A DNA stretch of 63,142 nt from Paenibacillus cookii. Lineage in GTDB: Bacteria > Bacillota > Bacilli > Paenibacillales > Paenibacillaceae. Shown here one piece after another: positions 33,519 to 42,318 of this stretch. The stretch lies in contig NZ_BORW01000033.1 in the NCBI RefSeq assembly GCF_018333375.1, forward strand, positions 1 to 63,142. The letters run 5' to 3'. Position 1 is the first letter of the stretch, and each line of letters starts with the position of its first letter. The position numbers were made by a program, and so were the translations under genes. The notes beneath the pieces are model-generated. The model saw nothing but the letters and a program-made list of their open reading frames with translations. It was not told where the DNA came from and searched no databases.

Positions 33519-33800
33519 ATGATCGAGCCAGCCAAAAACAAACAGCATGAGCTGCATATGCTGAACCGCAAGCAGTTGAATTTGACGGGAGTCCATAACG
33601 TGGAGAGCTTCGACAGCGAAGAATTTCTGCTGCACACCGAACTTGGGCACCTGACCATTAAAGGGCAGAATTTACATATCAAAAATTTGAGCCTCGAGGA
33701 AGGCCTGCTCTCCATTGAAGGCATGGTCCATTCCCTCATTTACCTGGATCCCGGTTCCCACGGCAAAAATAAGGGAATGCTCGGCAAGCTGTTTAAATGA
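33519..33800 (+). CDS. yabP: Sporulation protein YabP
   Basis: A 93-residue protein of the YabP/YqfC beta-rich family (RKQLNLTGVHNVESFDSEEF, TELGHLTIKGQNLHIKNLSL). It is needed for efficient sporulation in B. subtilis and is a mother-cell (sigma-E) gene there. GAAGGAGGGG eight bases before the ATG is strong. Its stop overlaps the yabQ start (ATGA). Confidence 0.93.
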   Translation: MIEPAKNKQHELHMLNRKQLNLTGVHNVESFDSEEFLLHTELGHLTIKGQNLHIKNLSLEEGLLSIEGMVHSLIYLDPGSHGKNKGMLGKLFK

Positions 33801-34378
33801 GTCCGCATATTCAATGGATCACCCTGCTCTGGATGCTTTTTTCGGGAGCAGCGATGGGACTGGCCTATGACAGCTACCGGGTGCTGTCGGGCCAGCTGCA
33901 TTTTCCGAGATGGACCCTTCATGTTCTGGACCTCCTCTATTGGTGCGGCGCCGCTTTATTCGTGTTCAGAATGCTTTATATAAGCAACTACGGGCAGCTC
34001 AGGTTCTATGTGTTTGTCGGACTCTTTTTGGGGGTATGGCTATATTTTTTATTCTTAAGTGTTACAACTCAGCGTTTTGTGGTAATGTTAATAAAGACAG
34101 CGCGTTACATCATCGATGTGCTGAAACGGCTTTTCAGGCTGCTGGTATGGGCGCCGATCCGGATGCTGCTGAAGCTGCTGAAGGGACTGGCCGTCATGCT
34201 GGGCGCGCTTGCGATGTTCGTTTTTCGCGTCGTGCTGAAGCTGCTGCTGCCGTTCTGGAAGCTGGCGAAATGGATGCTCAGGCCGATCACGTCGCGCCTG
34301 CGGATGCCCGTTTGGCTTGACAAGCTCCTGAACCGGCTCATTCTTTTATGGAAAAAATGGTTTCCGAAGAAGGAATAG
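33797..34378 (+). CDS. yabQ: Spore cortex protein YabQ
   Basis: A 193-residue membrane protein. Four hydrophobic segments lie in the first 110 residues (WITLLWMLFSGAAMGLAYDS, LLYWCGAALFVFRML, FYVFVGLFLGVWLYFLFL). A basic, Leu-rich C-terminus with another hydrophobic stretch follows. In B. subtilis YabQ lies in the forespore outer membrane and is needed for cortex formation. It is translationally coupled to yabP. Confidence 0.92.
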   Translation: MSPHIQWITLLWMLFSGAAMGLAYDSYRVLSGQLHFPRWTLHVLDLLYWCGAALFVFRMLYISNYGQLRFYVFVGLFLGVWLYFLFLSVTTQRFVVMLIKTARYIIDVLKRLFRLLVWAPIRMLLKLLKGLAVMLGALAMFVFRVVLKLLLPFWKLAKWMLRPITSRLRMPVWLDKLLNRLILLWKKWFPKKE

Positions 34379-34435
34379 TGGTAATGACGAACGTATATAG
34401 AAATATATGCTAATACGCATGCAAAGGAGGAGCCC

Positions 34436-34798
34436 ATGGGAAAATATGCTGCCAGGGAACAGGCTCGCACGCAAACGGCCAAATCGAAACAGGAAGCAGG
34501 GACCGTCCAGAACGCCGGCGCGCGGAGGCGGATATTGATCTGGGCTTCTTTTATGGTCGTGTTTTTGGGATGGGCATGCTTCACCATGATTTCCCAGCAA
34601 TCGCAAATTGCGGACAAGAGTGCCGATCTTGCGAAGAAAAAGCAGGAACAATTAAGCGTGGAGAAGACCAAGGAGCAGCTGATGACCGATGTCAAAAGGC
34701 TGAACGATCCGGAGTACATCGGGCAGCTCGCGCGCAAGAACTTCGGAATGTACAAACCCGGAGAAACGCCCATCCATGCCGAGGAAACAGGCCCGTAA
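34436..34798 (+). CDS. divIC: Cell-division protein DivIC (FtsB-like)
   Basis: A 120-residue bitopic membrane protein: basic cytoplasmic N-terminus, one membrane segment (ILIWASFMVVFLGWACFTMI, about residues 33-52), an extracytoplasmic coiled coil and the conserved NDPEYIGQLARKNFGMYKPGE. DivIC pairs with FtsL and DivIB in the divisome. AAAGGAGGAG precedes the ATG. Confidence 0.94.
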   Translation: MGKYAAREQARTQTAKSKQEAGTVQNAGARRRILIWASFMVVFLGWACFTMISQQSQIADKSADLAKKKQEQLSVEKTKEQLMTDVKRLNDPEYIGQLARKNFGMYKPGETPIHAEETGP

Positions 34799-34827
34799 TA
34801 TAGGCGCTGAACTGGGTTATTACTCAG

Positions 34828-34856
34828 TTGACCTCAGTTTGCGCTTTATGTATAAT
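34828..34856 (+). promoter_or_regulatory. Sigma-A promoter of yabR
   Basis: TTGACC (34828-34833), 17-base spacer, TATAAT (34851-34856), about 60 bases before yabR. Confidence 0.85.
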
Positions 34857-34924
34857 CAAATCACCACAGCGAAGGTTTGACTCAAATCTTGTTGTATATT
34901 TTTAAGGGAGGATCATTTTATTCT

Positions 34925-35410
34925 ATGGCAATCGAAGTGGGCACCAAGTTAGAAGGCAAGGTGACAGGCATAACGCATTTTGGAGCATTTGTGGATCTGT
35001 CAGGAGGTGTCACGGGTCTCGTTCACATCTCGGAAATCGCCGATAATTACGTCAAGGATGTCAACGATCACCTGAAAATCAACGATGTTGTTACCGTTAA
35101 GGTAATCAATGTCGACAAGGACGGCAAAATCGGGCTTTCCATCAAACAAGCTGTTGATAAGCCGGCCTCGGAAGCTCGTCCTCCAAGAGGACCAAGACCG
35201 GAGCGCACCGGCGGCGGAAATGGAGATCGTTTTGGCGGCGGTGGAGGCTTTAATCGTGAACGTGGCGGGCGCCCATTTAAGCCTGCGGCCAGCAAAACTT
35301 CGTTTGAGGATAAAATGTCACGTTTCCTGAAGGATAGCGAAGAACGCATTTCTTCGATCAAGAAACATACGGAATCCAAGCGCGGAGGACGCGGCGCAAA
35401 ACGCATGTAA
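34925..35410 (+). CDS. yabR: S1-domain RNA-binding protein (YabR)
   Basis: A 161-residue protein with one N-terminal S1 domain (residues 1-75: GTKLEGKVTGITHFGAFVDL, GLVHISEIADNYVKDV). A disordered Arg/Gly/Pro-rich linker and a basic tail ending in RGGRGAKRM follow. It probably binds RNA or ribosomes; its precise role is unknown. I start at 34925 (MAIEVGTKLEGK); AAGGGAGG lies 13 bases upstream, which is slightly far. It has its own promoter and terminator. Confidence 0.92.
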   Translation: MAIEVGTKLEGKVTGITHFGAFVDLSGGVTGLVHISEIADNYVKDVNDHLKINDVVTVKVINVDKDGKIGLSIKQAVDKPASEARPPRGPRPERTGGGNGDRFGGGGGFNRERGGRPFKPAASKTSFEDKMSRFLKDSEERISSIKKHTESKRGGRGAKRM

Positions 35411-35503
35411 CGAACGGAACGCCTGTTTTGGCGAAATTTTATACATGAGAAACCGCGAATGACGCGGCTTTCATTTCCTTTGCGAAATACCGGGAAAAAT
35501 AAT

Positions 35504-35539
35504 AAACCGCAGCAGGTTCGAGCCTGCCGCGGTTTTTTT
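35504..35539 (+). terminator. Rho-independent terminator after yabR
   Basis: AAACCGCAGCAGG pairs with CCTGCCGCGGTTT (one mismatch) around TTCGAG and runs into seven T. A smaller CCGCG/CGCGG hairpin lies just upstream. Confidence 0.88.
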
Positions 35540-35758
35540 GTCGCTTCCAAAAAAAGTTAACGACAGCATCCAACTGATTTCCGGCTCTGTCTATAGCAAT
35601 CGATAGCGGAATATTGGCGACGGCTCCGCGGGCCGTCGTCATCCGGGCGGGTTCCGAACGGCCGCAAACGGTTGGGGCGAGGGAAATCGCGGGCCATTCC
35701 CGACGTTTCGCGCGGCGTTTCTTTTTGTCGGAAATTTCTTTTCGGCTTGTCCGCTGTT

Positions 35759-35792
35759 ATGACAAACTTTCCTGTTCGAGGGCTTTTATAAT
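35759..35792 (+). promoter_or_regulatory. Putative Spo0A-type promoter of spoIIE
   Basis: ATGACA (35759-35764) and a perfect TATAAT (35787-35792) are separated by 22 bases, much more than the usual 17. B. subtilis spoIIE also has an unusually wide spacing (21) and is activated by phosphorylated Spo0A. TGTCGGA at 35726-35732 is a one-mismatch Spo0A box. The assignment is by analogy. Confidence 0.5.
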
Positions 35793-35831
35793 GGGTACCA
35801 TCAAATCTAGGAAATGGTGGTGCTTAAGTAC

Positions 35832-38336
35832 ATGGAAAAGTTGAACGTGAACATACCCGGTTTCAAAACGCTGCGGAAAGAGGCTTCCCTGGAAGGCAAC
35901 GGCTTGATGGGCCGCATGCGGAATATGCCTGCGGTGCAGCGTCCGCTTCAGCTGCTGGCAGCCAAAAAGTGGATGATCTTGCTGACGCTGATGGCGTTTT
36001 TGCTGGGCAAAGCCATGATTCTGGACGAGCTATCGCCATTTGCAATCGCTTATTTCGCCGTCATTTTGTTCTTGCGCCGAGATTATTTGCTTCCGGTTAG
36101 CGTGGCGCTTGTTGCAGGCAGCCTCTTTGCTCCTTTCCCGGCATCGCTAATGATTGCCGCTGAACTGCTGATCTTTTATTTGATCCATCGGGGCCTGAAC
36201 GCCTTCGACCATGCCGAAGTGTCTTACGCGCCTCTCATGGTGTTCGTTTCTTCGTTCGTCGTCAAATTGTTTGCGATCGTCATGGGCTCGTCTTTCACTT
36301 GGTACGCCTTTATGATGAGCTCGCTGGATGCGGTCCTCAGCTTCGTGCTCACCCTCGTATTCATTCAGGCGATTCCGATATTCACATACCGAAAAAAGAA
36401 TTATCAGCTGCGGTCGGAGGAAATATTGTGCCTCATCATCCTGCTGGCCTCCGTCATGACCGGGGCGGTCGGGTGGACGATGTATTCCTTGTCGGTCGAG
36501 CATGTGCTGTCCCGCTATTTGATCCTGGTGTTCGCTTTGGTCGGCGGAGCGCCGCTGGGGGCTTCGGTCGGCGTCGTCACCGGCTTGATCCTGAGCCTGG
36601 CCGACATCTCCGCCATTTATCAGATGAGCCTGCTCGCTTTTTCGGGCATGCTTGCCGGCATGCTGCGGGAAGGCAAAAAAGGCGCGGTCATGCTCGGCAT
36701 GCTGCTCGGCTCGTCCATTTTATCGATTTATTTCAGCGGTCCGGGCGACGTCATGACCTCCACCTGGGAATCCTGCGCGGCGATTGCGCTGTTTTTGCTG
36801 ACGCCGAGGTCGGTGATTTCGATGATATCGAAATATGTGCCCGGCACGAACGATCACAGCAAGTCCCAGCATGAATATGCGAAAAGGGTCCGCGATCTGA
36901 CGGCCGAGAGGGTCACCCAATTTTCCCGCGTATTCCGGCAGCTCTCCCAAAGCTTCGGGCAGGTGGCCGGCACGGAGGAGATCAGCAAGCGTTCGGGCGA
37001 GGTGGACCATTTCATGAACGCGGTCGCGGAAGGGGTCTGCTCCTCCTGCATCAAGCGAAGCCACTGCTGGGACGCGAAATTTTATCAAACCTATAAATAT
37101 ATGACGGACGTGATGTCCGCCGTGGAAGAGAACCCGGAAATGACCGAACAGCATATTCCGAAGGAATGGATGCGCATGTGCGGCAAAACGGGCGACGTGC
37201 TTCAGGAGATGAAGCAGCAGTACGGCCTATACCAGCATGATATGCAGTGGAAACGGCAAATATACGACAGCCGTCAACTCGTTGCCGAGCAATTGTCCGG
37301 CGTGTCCCAGGTGATGGAGGACCTCGCGCGCGAAATTCAGCGGGAAGGACAAGCCATGTACCGGCAAGAGGAGCAAATTCGCGAGGCGCTCGAGCAGCTG
37401 GGGCTTTCCATTCAGGGCATCGAAATCATCAGCCTGGACTCCGGGCATGTGGAGATCGAAATCGTGCATGCGTTTACGCGCGGTTACGATGAATGCCGCA
37501 AAATTATCGCGCCGCTGCTGTCGGACATTTTGGACGAGCACATCGCGGTGCTGCACGAATCGTCGGTGTCGCCCAAAGACGGGCTCGCCACGGTGCTGTT
37601 CGGTTCGGCCAAAACGTTCGAGATTACGACGGGAGTGGCCGGGGCGGCCAAAGGCGGGGATTTGCTGTCGGGAGACAGCTTCAGCATGATGGAGCTCGGC
37701 AACGGCACGTTTGCGGTCGCGCTCAGCGACGGGATGGGCAACGGCGAACGGGCCAAGCAGGAAAGCAGCACCGCCCTGTCGATTTTGCAGCAGCTTCTGC
37801 AAAGCGGAATGGACGAGAAGCTGGCGATCAAATCCGTCAACTCGATTTTGATGCTTCGTTCGCCGGATGAAGTGTACGCGACCGTCGACATGGCCCTCAT
37901 CGACCAATATTCCGCCGAGACGACCTTCATGAAAATTGCGTCGACGCCAAGCTTTATCAAGCGCGGGCTCGAGGTCATACCGGTATCCGCCAGCAACCTG
38001 CCGATCGGCATCATTCAGGATATCGAGGTAGACCTGGTCACTTTAAAATTGCAGGCGGGGGACATCGTCATCATGATGACGGACGGCATTTACGATGCGC
38101 CGGGGCATGCGGTGAACAAGGAGCTGTGGATGAAACGGATGATCCAGGAGATCGACAGCGAGGATCCGCAGCAAATCGCGGACATTTTGCTCGAAAAAGT
38201 GATCCGGTACCAGCAAAACGTCATTCATGACGACATGACCGTCGTCGTGGGCAAAGTGGAGCATTACCAGCCGGAGTGGGCAACGCTGCACGTGCCGGGG
38301 CTTGCGCGGATGGAGCGGCCGCGCACGGTGAGCTAA
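35832..38336 (+). CDS. spoIIE: Stage II sporulation protein E (SpoIIE phosphatase)
   Basis: An 834-residue membrane phosphatase. The N-terminal third holds about ten membrane segments (from WMILLTLMAFLLGKAMIL on). A central region with coiled-coil character contributes to FtsZ binding and oligomerisation in the family. The C-terminal PP2C domain (about residues 605-830) shows GDSFSMMELGNGTFAVALSD, GMGNG, IVIMMTDGIYDA and HDDMTVVV. It dephosphorylates SpoIIAA and so activates sigma-F in the forespore. The ATG at 35832 was chosen for its homologue-like start; the ATG at 35814 is an alternative, and neither has a perfect ribosome binding site. Confidence 0.95.
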   Translation: MEKLNVNIPGFKTLRKEASLEGNGLMGRMRNMPAVQRPLQLLAAKKWMILLTLMAFLLGKAMILDELSPFAIAYFAVILFLRRDYLLPVSVALVAGSLFAPFPASLMIAAELLIFYLIHRGLNAFDHAEVSYAPLMVFVSSFVVKLFAIVMGSSFTWYAFMMSSLDAVLSFVLTLVFIQAIPIFTYRKKNYQLRSEEILCLIILLASVMTGAVGWTMYSLSVEHVLSRYLILVFALVGGAPLGASVGVVTGLILSLADISAIYQMSLLAFSGMLAGMLREGKKGAVMLGMLLGSSILSIYFSGPGDVMTSTWESCAAIALFLLTPRSVISMISKYVPGTNDHSKSQHEYAKRVRDLTAERVTQFSRVFRQLSQSFGQVAGTEEISKRSGEVDHFMNAVAEGVCSSCIKRSHCWDAKFYQTYKYMTDVMSAVEENPEMTEQHIPKEWMRMCGKTGDVLQEMKQQYGLYQHDMQWKRQIYDSRQLVAEQLSGVSQVMEDLAREIQREGQAMYRQEEQIREALEQLGLSIQGIEIISLDSGHVEIEIVHAFTRGYDECRKIIAPLLSDILDEHIAVLHESSVSPKDGLATVLFGSAKTFEITTGVAGAAKGGDLLSGDSFSMMELGNGTFAVALSDGMGNGERAKQESSTALSILQQLLQSGMDEKLAIKSVNSILMLRSPDEVYATVDMALIDQYSAETTFMKIASTPSFIKRGLEVIPVSASNLPIGIIQDIEVDLVTLKLQAGDIVIMMTDGIYDAPGHAVNKELWMKRMIQEIDSEDPQQIADILLEKVIRYQQNVIHDDMTVVVGKVEHYQPEWATLHVPGLARMERPRTVS

Positions 38337-38393
38337 AGCGTCCGCATTGCCCGGGAAATGGGAAAGGGGGAGTTTTTAGCGTTTGAAATCTCT

Positions 38394-38433
38394 CAAAAAT
38401 GGAAATGCTAGAGGCAAATAGAATCCATTTTTG
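38394..38433 (+). other. Hairpin at the yabS ribosome binding site
   Basis: CAAAAATGGA and TCCATTTTTG are perfectly complementary 10-base arms with a 20-base loop; the right arm ends at the first G of the yabS Shine-Dalgarno GGGAGGA. It may modulate translation of yabS. Confidence 0.45.
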
Positions 38434-38448
38434 GGAGGAAGATCGATC

Positions 38449-39189
38449 GTGAAACAGATTCTTTTGATAACGGACGGATGCTCGAATGTAGGAACAAGCC
38501 CGGTGCTGGCGGCAGCCCATGCTTTCCAGGAAGGAATTACGGTGAACGTTGCGGGGGTGGTGGATTACGGTACGATTGGCGAGCTTGGAAGCTTGGAGAT
38601 TGCCGAAATTGCCAAAGCGGGAGGAGGTGTCAGCCGGATCGTAGGCACGAGGCAGCTTGCCCAGACGATGCAGATGATGACTCGCAAAACGGTGGTTCAG
38701 ACTATTCAGCAAGCGGTGAACAAGGAGCTCAAGCACATTCTGGGGGATGCGACGCTTGAGGATCTGCCGCCGTCGCAGCGCTCGCAGGTCGTTCAGGTGG
38801 TCGACGAGATGACGGAAACGACGCCGCTCCAAGTGGCATTATTGATTGATGCCAGCGCCAGCATGAAACCCAAGCTCGGGGCGGTCGAGGATGCCATCCG
38901 GGATCTGATGCTGAGCCTTCAGGCGCGCGAAGGAATGAGCGAACTTGCGGTATTCCACTTCCCGGGACGACGGAGCGGCGAGGATGCGGTGATGGACAGC
39001 GGCTGGACGAAAGATGCGGGGGCGTTGAGATCCCTTTTCCAGCGCATTCAGATGAGGGGGGCGACCCCGACGGGGCCCGCGATCATGAAGGTGATTGATT
39101 TCTTCCGTTATGGTACACTAAATGGACACGATACATGGCGAGAACATGCCGATGAAGGAGAAGGGATGCTCGGTGACTACGTCGTCTAA
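38449..39189 (+). CDS. yabS: von Willebrand factor A-like protein YabS
   Basis: A 246-residue cytoplasmic protein with a vWA fold. An N-terminal stretch begins MKQILLITDGCSNVGTSPVL, and a second vWA signature VALLIDASASMKPKL with DxSxS metal site starts near residue 130. The later TPTGPAIMKVIDF is the threonine-containing MIDAS part. GTG 38449 is fixed by GGGAGGA nine bases upstream. The gene overlaps yabT by 17 bases, and the pair follows spoIIE as in B. subtilis. The partner of the vWA domain is unknown. Confidence 0.9.
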   Translation: MKQILLITDGCSNVGTSPVLAAAHAFQEGITVNVAGVVDYGTIGELGSLEIAEIAKAGGGVSRIVGTRQLAQTMQMMTRKTVVQTIQQAVNKELKHILGDATLEDLPPSQRSQVVQVVDEMTETTPLQVALLIDASASMKPKLGAVEDAIRDLMLSLQAREGMSELAVFHFPGRRSGEDAVMDSGWTKDAGALRSLFQRIQMRGATPTGPAIMKVIDFFRYGTLNGHDTWREHADEGEGMLGDYVV

Positions 39190-40120
39190 TCCGGCGTATC
39201 CGGCCGGAACGGTCATAACGGGGAAATGGCGCAAAAGCCGCTTTATCGTCCGCCGCGTGCTGGGAAAAGGGGCCAATGGGGTCGTTTACCTGGTGCAAAA
39301 GGAAGGCTCCCGCGATCCGTATGCCCTCAAAATGGGCTTCGACACGCTGGACCTGCAATCCGAGATCAACGTGCTGATGTCCCTGCAGTCGAAACGCAAA
39401 ACATCGGAATCGCCGAAAGGCGGCCCGCGCATGCCCTATTTGCTCGAAGTGGACGATTTTAAGGGCCCGGACGGGGATATTCCGTTTTACGTCATGCGTT
39501 ATATCCGGGGGACCTCTTTGCATCATTTCATCCGCAAACGCGGTCACGAGTGGATCGGCCTAACCGGGCTCCGCCTGCTCGAAAAGCTCAACGGGCTGCA
39601 CCGCTTCGGCTTCATTTTCGGGGATTTAAAGCCGGAGAACGTCATGGTGTCCGATGTCGGCCGCGTGGAACTGATCGATTACGGTGGCGTAAGCTCCATC
39701 GGAAGGAGCGTCAAGCAGTTCACGGAGTGGTACGACCGGGGATACTGGAATGCCGGCTCGCGGACGAGCGACGAGGGTTACGACTTGTTTGCCTTTGCGG
39801 TGTTGGTGATTCAGATGTTGAACGAAGAGGAGCTCAAAGCCGCCGCCACCCGGCATTTGCCGCAAACCCGAAGCGCGGCTCAGCTGTTGTCGATCGTGCA
39901 GCGGAGCCCGAAGCTGAAAGTGTACGCCGAATGGCTGGGACGGGCGATCCGGGGGGAATTCTCCGGTTCGCGCGAAGCGCTGAAGCTGTGGAAGGAGACG
40001 ATATATGCGCCCGCCTTTGCGGGCAAGTTGCCGGGTAAGACCCCGCGCTGGCTGATCAATGCATTCGCTCTATCCTTAATGGTGGCGTGTTTGGCCTGTT
40101 TATGGGCATTTTTGTCCTGA
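39173..40120 (+). CDS. yabT: Serine/threonine protein kinase YabT
   Basis: A 315-residue membrane-anchored kinase. The glycine-rich loop is GKGANGVVYL (31-40), the ATP-binding lysine K53 (YALKMG), the catalytic loop GDLKPEN with D151, and DYGG at 169-172 replaces the common DFG. The HRD arginine is not present (FGD). One membrane segment ends the protein (INAFALSLMVACLACLWAFL), so the kinase domain faces the cytoplasm. B. subtilis YabT is DNA-activated and phosphorylates RecA during spore development. GTG 39173 has AAGGAGAAGGG upstream; three in-frame ATGs further up lack such a site. Confidence 0.88.
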   Translation: MTTSSNPAYPAGTVITGKWRKSRFIVRRVLGKGANGVVYLVQKEGSRDPYALKMGFDTLDLQSEINVLMSLQSKRKTSESPKGGPRMPYLLEVDDFKGPDGDIPFYVMRYIRGTSLHHFIRKRGHEWIGLTGLRLLEKLNGLHRFGFIFGDLKPENVMVSDVGRVELIDYGGVSSIGRSVKQFTEWYDRGYWNAGSRTSDEGYDLFAFAVLVIQMLNEEELKAAATRHLPQTRSAAQLLSIVQRSPKLKVYAEWLGRAIRGEFSGSREALKLWKETIYAPAFAGKLPGKTPRWLINAFALSLMVACLACLWAFLS

Positions 40121-40163
40121 GGCTTTTTTTACATAAGGCTTGCTGTAGAAAAGGGGATTCGGA

Positions 40164-41615
40164 ATGGAAAGCAGGACCGATTTGAATACGTTGACGGAAC
40201 ATGTTTTCCGTACGGCCGGCGAGCATGGATTATGGCAGCCCCATGACACGATCATAGTCGCAGTATCCGGCGGGCCGGACTCTGTGGCTCTTTTGCATGT
40301 CCTGCACCGAATTTCGAAGCTGCATGTCCCGCTTAATCTGATTTGCGCGCATGTCCATCACGGGCTCCGGGCCGAATCCGACGACGAAGAGAAGCTTGTC
40401 CGCCGATTGGCCGAAGGCTTGGGCGTCCCGTTCGAGCTGGCGAGAATCGATGTTCCTTCTTATATGGAAGAAAGCGGGAAGGGATTCGAAGAGGCGGCGC
40501 GCGAAAAAAGGTATGCCTTTTTGCATGAAACCGCCGTCCGCCGGGGCGCGGCATCCATTGCGCTGGCGCATCACGCCGACGACCAGGCCGAGACGGTGCT
40601 GCTGCATTTGCTCCGGGGGAGCGGGCTTGCGGGGCTCAAAGGCATGAAAATAAAAAGAAGCGAAAAAAATGTGGAACTCATCCGTCCTTTTTTGCGTATA
40701 TACAAAACGGACCTCGTCAGCGTATGTAAGCAGCAAGGTTACGAGTACGCGGTCGACAGCTCCAACTTCTCCACCAAGTACCGGCGAAATGCGATCCGGC
40801 TGGATGTGCTGCCGTTTTTGGGGCAATATAATGGTCAGATCAGGCAATCGCTGGTTCAGCTTGCCGAGATCGCGGGCGGGGAAGACGATTTCATGGAGCG
40901 GGCTGCCGATCGTGCATATCGCGAAACGGTGCAGCATAAGAATGGAAGGCTCTATTTTGAAGCGCCTTCCTTTTTGGCCTTACATGTCGCTTTACAACGA
41001 AGGTTGATTAAACTAATATTAAATTATCTGTCGGCAGGCTCCGAAATCACTGATTTCCACAAAATCGAATGGATTCGCCAAACCATGATTCAGAATAAAA
41101 GCACGACCTGGAGCCTTGACATTGGAGGAGGCTTGGCCTGCATACGCGAATACGATAAGATATGGTTTATGCACAAGCCGCAAGAGCAGTCCAAGAGCTA
41201 TACATACGAGCTTCAAGCTGCTGTTCCGGAACTTTTTATTCCTGAAATTGGCAAGAGGATGACGATGAAGGCGCAGTCGCCGCATGACCCTTTTTTTCAG
41301 GCCAAGGGCGAGGCTTGCGCCGAAGCAGTGTTCGATGCCGACCAATTGAAGTTTCCATTAACACTCCGCTCAAGACTGCCTGGAGATACCATGAAGGTCA
41401 TGGGATTAAACGGAAGCAAAAAGGTAAAAGATATTTTCATTGACGCGAAGATACCTCCATCCGCTCGCTCCCGCATTCCTGTGTTAGTCGATGGTTCAGG
41501 CAACATCATCTGGATACCGGGAGTCCGGCGGTCCGCGCATGCCGCGGTCGGGGCACGAACGATATCCGTTCTTCATATGTGTCTGGAGGATGCAGAGGCA
41601 GTGGAGCAACTGTAA
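40164..41615 (+). CDS. tilS: tRNA(Ile)-lysidine synthase
   Basis: A 483-residue PP-loop ATPase that converts C34 of tRNA(Ile2) to lysidine. The PP-loop is VAVSGGPDSVALLHVL (SGGPDS at 35-40). The later HHADDQAETVLLHLLRGSGL and the C-terminal TilS domain (LTLRSRLPGDTMKVMGLNGS, then IDAKIPPSARSRIPVL) agree. AAAAGGGGA precedes the ATG. It pairs with hpt downstream, an association conserved in many Firmicutes. Confidence 0.96.
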   Translation: MESRTDLNTLTEHVFRTAGEHGLWQPHDTIIVAVSGGPDSVALLHVLHRISKLHVPLNLICAHVHHGLRAESDDEEKLVRRLAEGLGVPFELARIDVPSYMEESGKGFEEAAREKRYAFLHETAVRRGAASIALAHHADDQAETVLLHLLRGSGLAGLKGMKIKRSEKNVELIRPFLRIYKTDLVSVCKQQGYEYAVDSSNFSTKYRRNAIRLDVLPFLGQYNGQIRQSLVQLAEIAGGEDDFMERAADRAYRETVQHKNGRLYFEAPSFLALHVALQRRLIKLILNYLSAGSEITDFHKIEWIRQTMIQNKSTTWSLDIGGGLACIREYDKIWFMHKPQEQSKSYTYELQAAVPELFIPEIGKRMTMKAQSPHDPFFQAKGEACAEAVFDADQLKFPLTLRSRLPGDTMKVMGLNGSKKVKDIFIDAKIPPSARSRIPVLVDGSGNIIWIPGVRRSAHAAVGARTISVLHMCLEDAEAVEQL

Positions 41616-41662
41616 TGGTCATAGTAAGACTTTCATAGTATAAACGTAGGAGGTTCGCTCAG

Positions 41663-42202
41663 TTGCAAAACGATATTCAAGAAGTTCTGATCACCGAAGA
41701 GGAAATCCAGAAGAAAATCAAGGAACTTGGAGCACAGCTCAGCAAGGTTTATGAAGGACGCAATCCTTTGGTCATTTGCGTACTCAAAGGCGCGTTTATT
41801 TTCATGGCCGATTTGGTTAAAAATATGACAGTACCTCTCGAGCTCGATTTCATGGCCGTGTCCAGTTACGGCGTGTCCACGAAATCGTCGGGAGTCGTCA
41901 AAATCATCAAAGATTTGGATGTGCCGGTTGAAGGACGCGACGTCCTGATCGTCGAAGATATTATCGACAGCGGTCTCACGCTCAGCCATCTGATCGAGCT
42001 TCTGAAGAGCCGCAACGCCAAGTCTACGTGCGTCGTCACGTTGTTTGACAAACCGGCTCGCCGTACCGTTGATCTGGAAGCAGATTATACAGGCTTCTCC
42101 TTGCCAGACGCCTTTGTTGTCGGATACGGTTTGGATTACGCCGAACGTTACCGGAACCTGCCCTACATCGGGATCTTGAAACCGGAAGTTTATTCCCACT
42201 AA
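41663..42202 (+). CDS. hpt: Hypoxanthine phosphoribosyltransferase
   Basis: A 179-residue purine salvage enzyme converting hypoxanthine or guanine plus PRPP to IMP or GMP. The PRPP motif is VLIVEDIIDSGLTLSHL, with VCVLKGAF-like VICVLKGAFIF and the C-terminal FVVGYGLDYAERYRNLPYIG. It starts with TTG preceded by GTAGGAGG. The tilS-hpt-ftsH order is conserved. Confidence 0.97.
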   Translation: MQNDIQEVLITEEEIQKKIKELGAQLSKVYEGRNPLVICVLKGAFIFMADLVKNMTVPLELDFMAVSSYGVSTKSSGVVKIIKDLDVPVEGRDVLIVEDIIDSGLTLSHLIELLKSRNAKSTCVVTLFDKPARRTVDLEADYTGFSLPDAFVVGYGLDYAERYRNLPYIGILKPEVYSH

Positions 42203-42259
42203 TGGTGATACTCCAGCCCATGGACGTTTTGCTGACGGTTCATGCTAATACCACCTCTG

Positions 42260-42289
42260 TTGAGATGGTCAGACAGGCTATGGTAAAAT
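42260..42289 (+). promoter_or_regulatory. Putative sigma-A promoter of ftsH
   Basis: TTGAGA (42260-42265), 18-base spacer, TAAAAT (42284-42289), about 30 bases before the ftsH start. Confidence 0.6.
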
Positions 42290-42318
42290 AATTAAAGTGT
42301 TTTGAGAGGAGGTAGGGG

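Noticed and set aside
35540..35813. tRNA genes before spoIIE, as in B. subtilis
   Set aside because: No cloverleaf, no TTCRANY T-loop and no CCA-proximal acceptor pairing is visible; there is only a GACGGC/GCCGTC hairpin.
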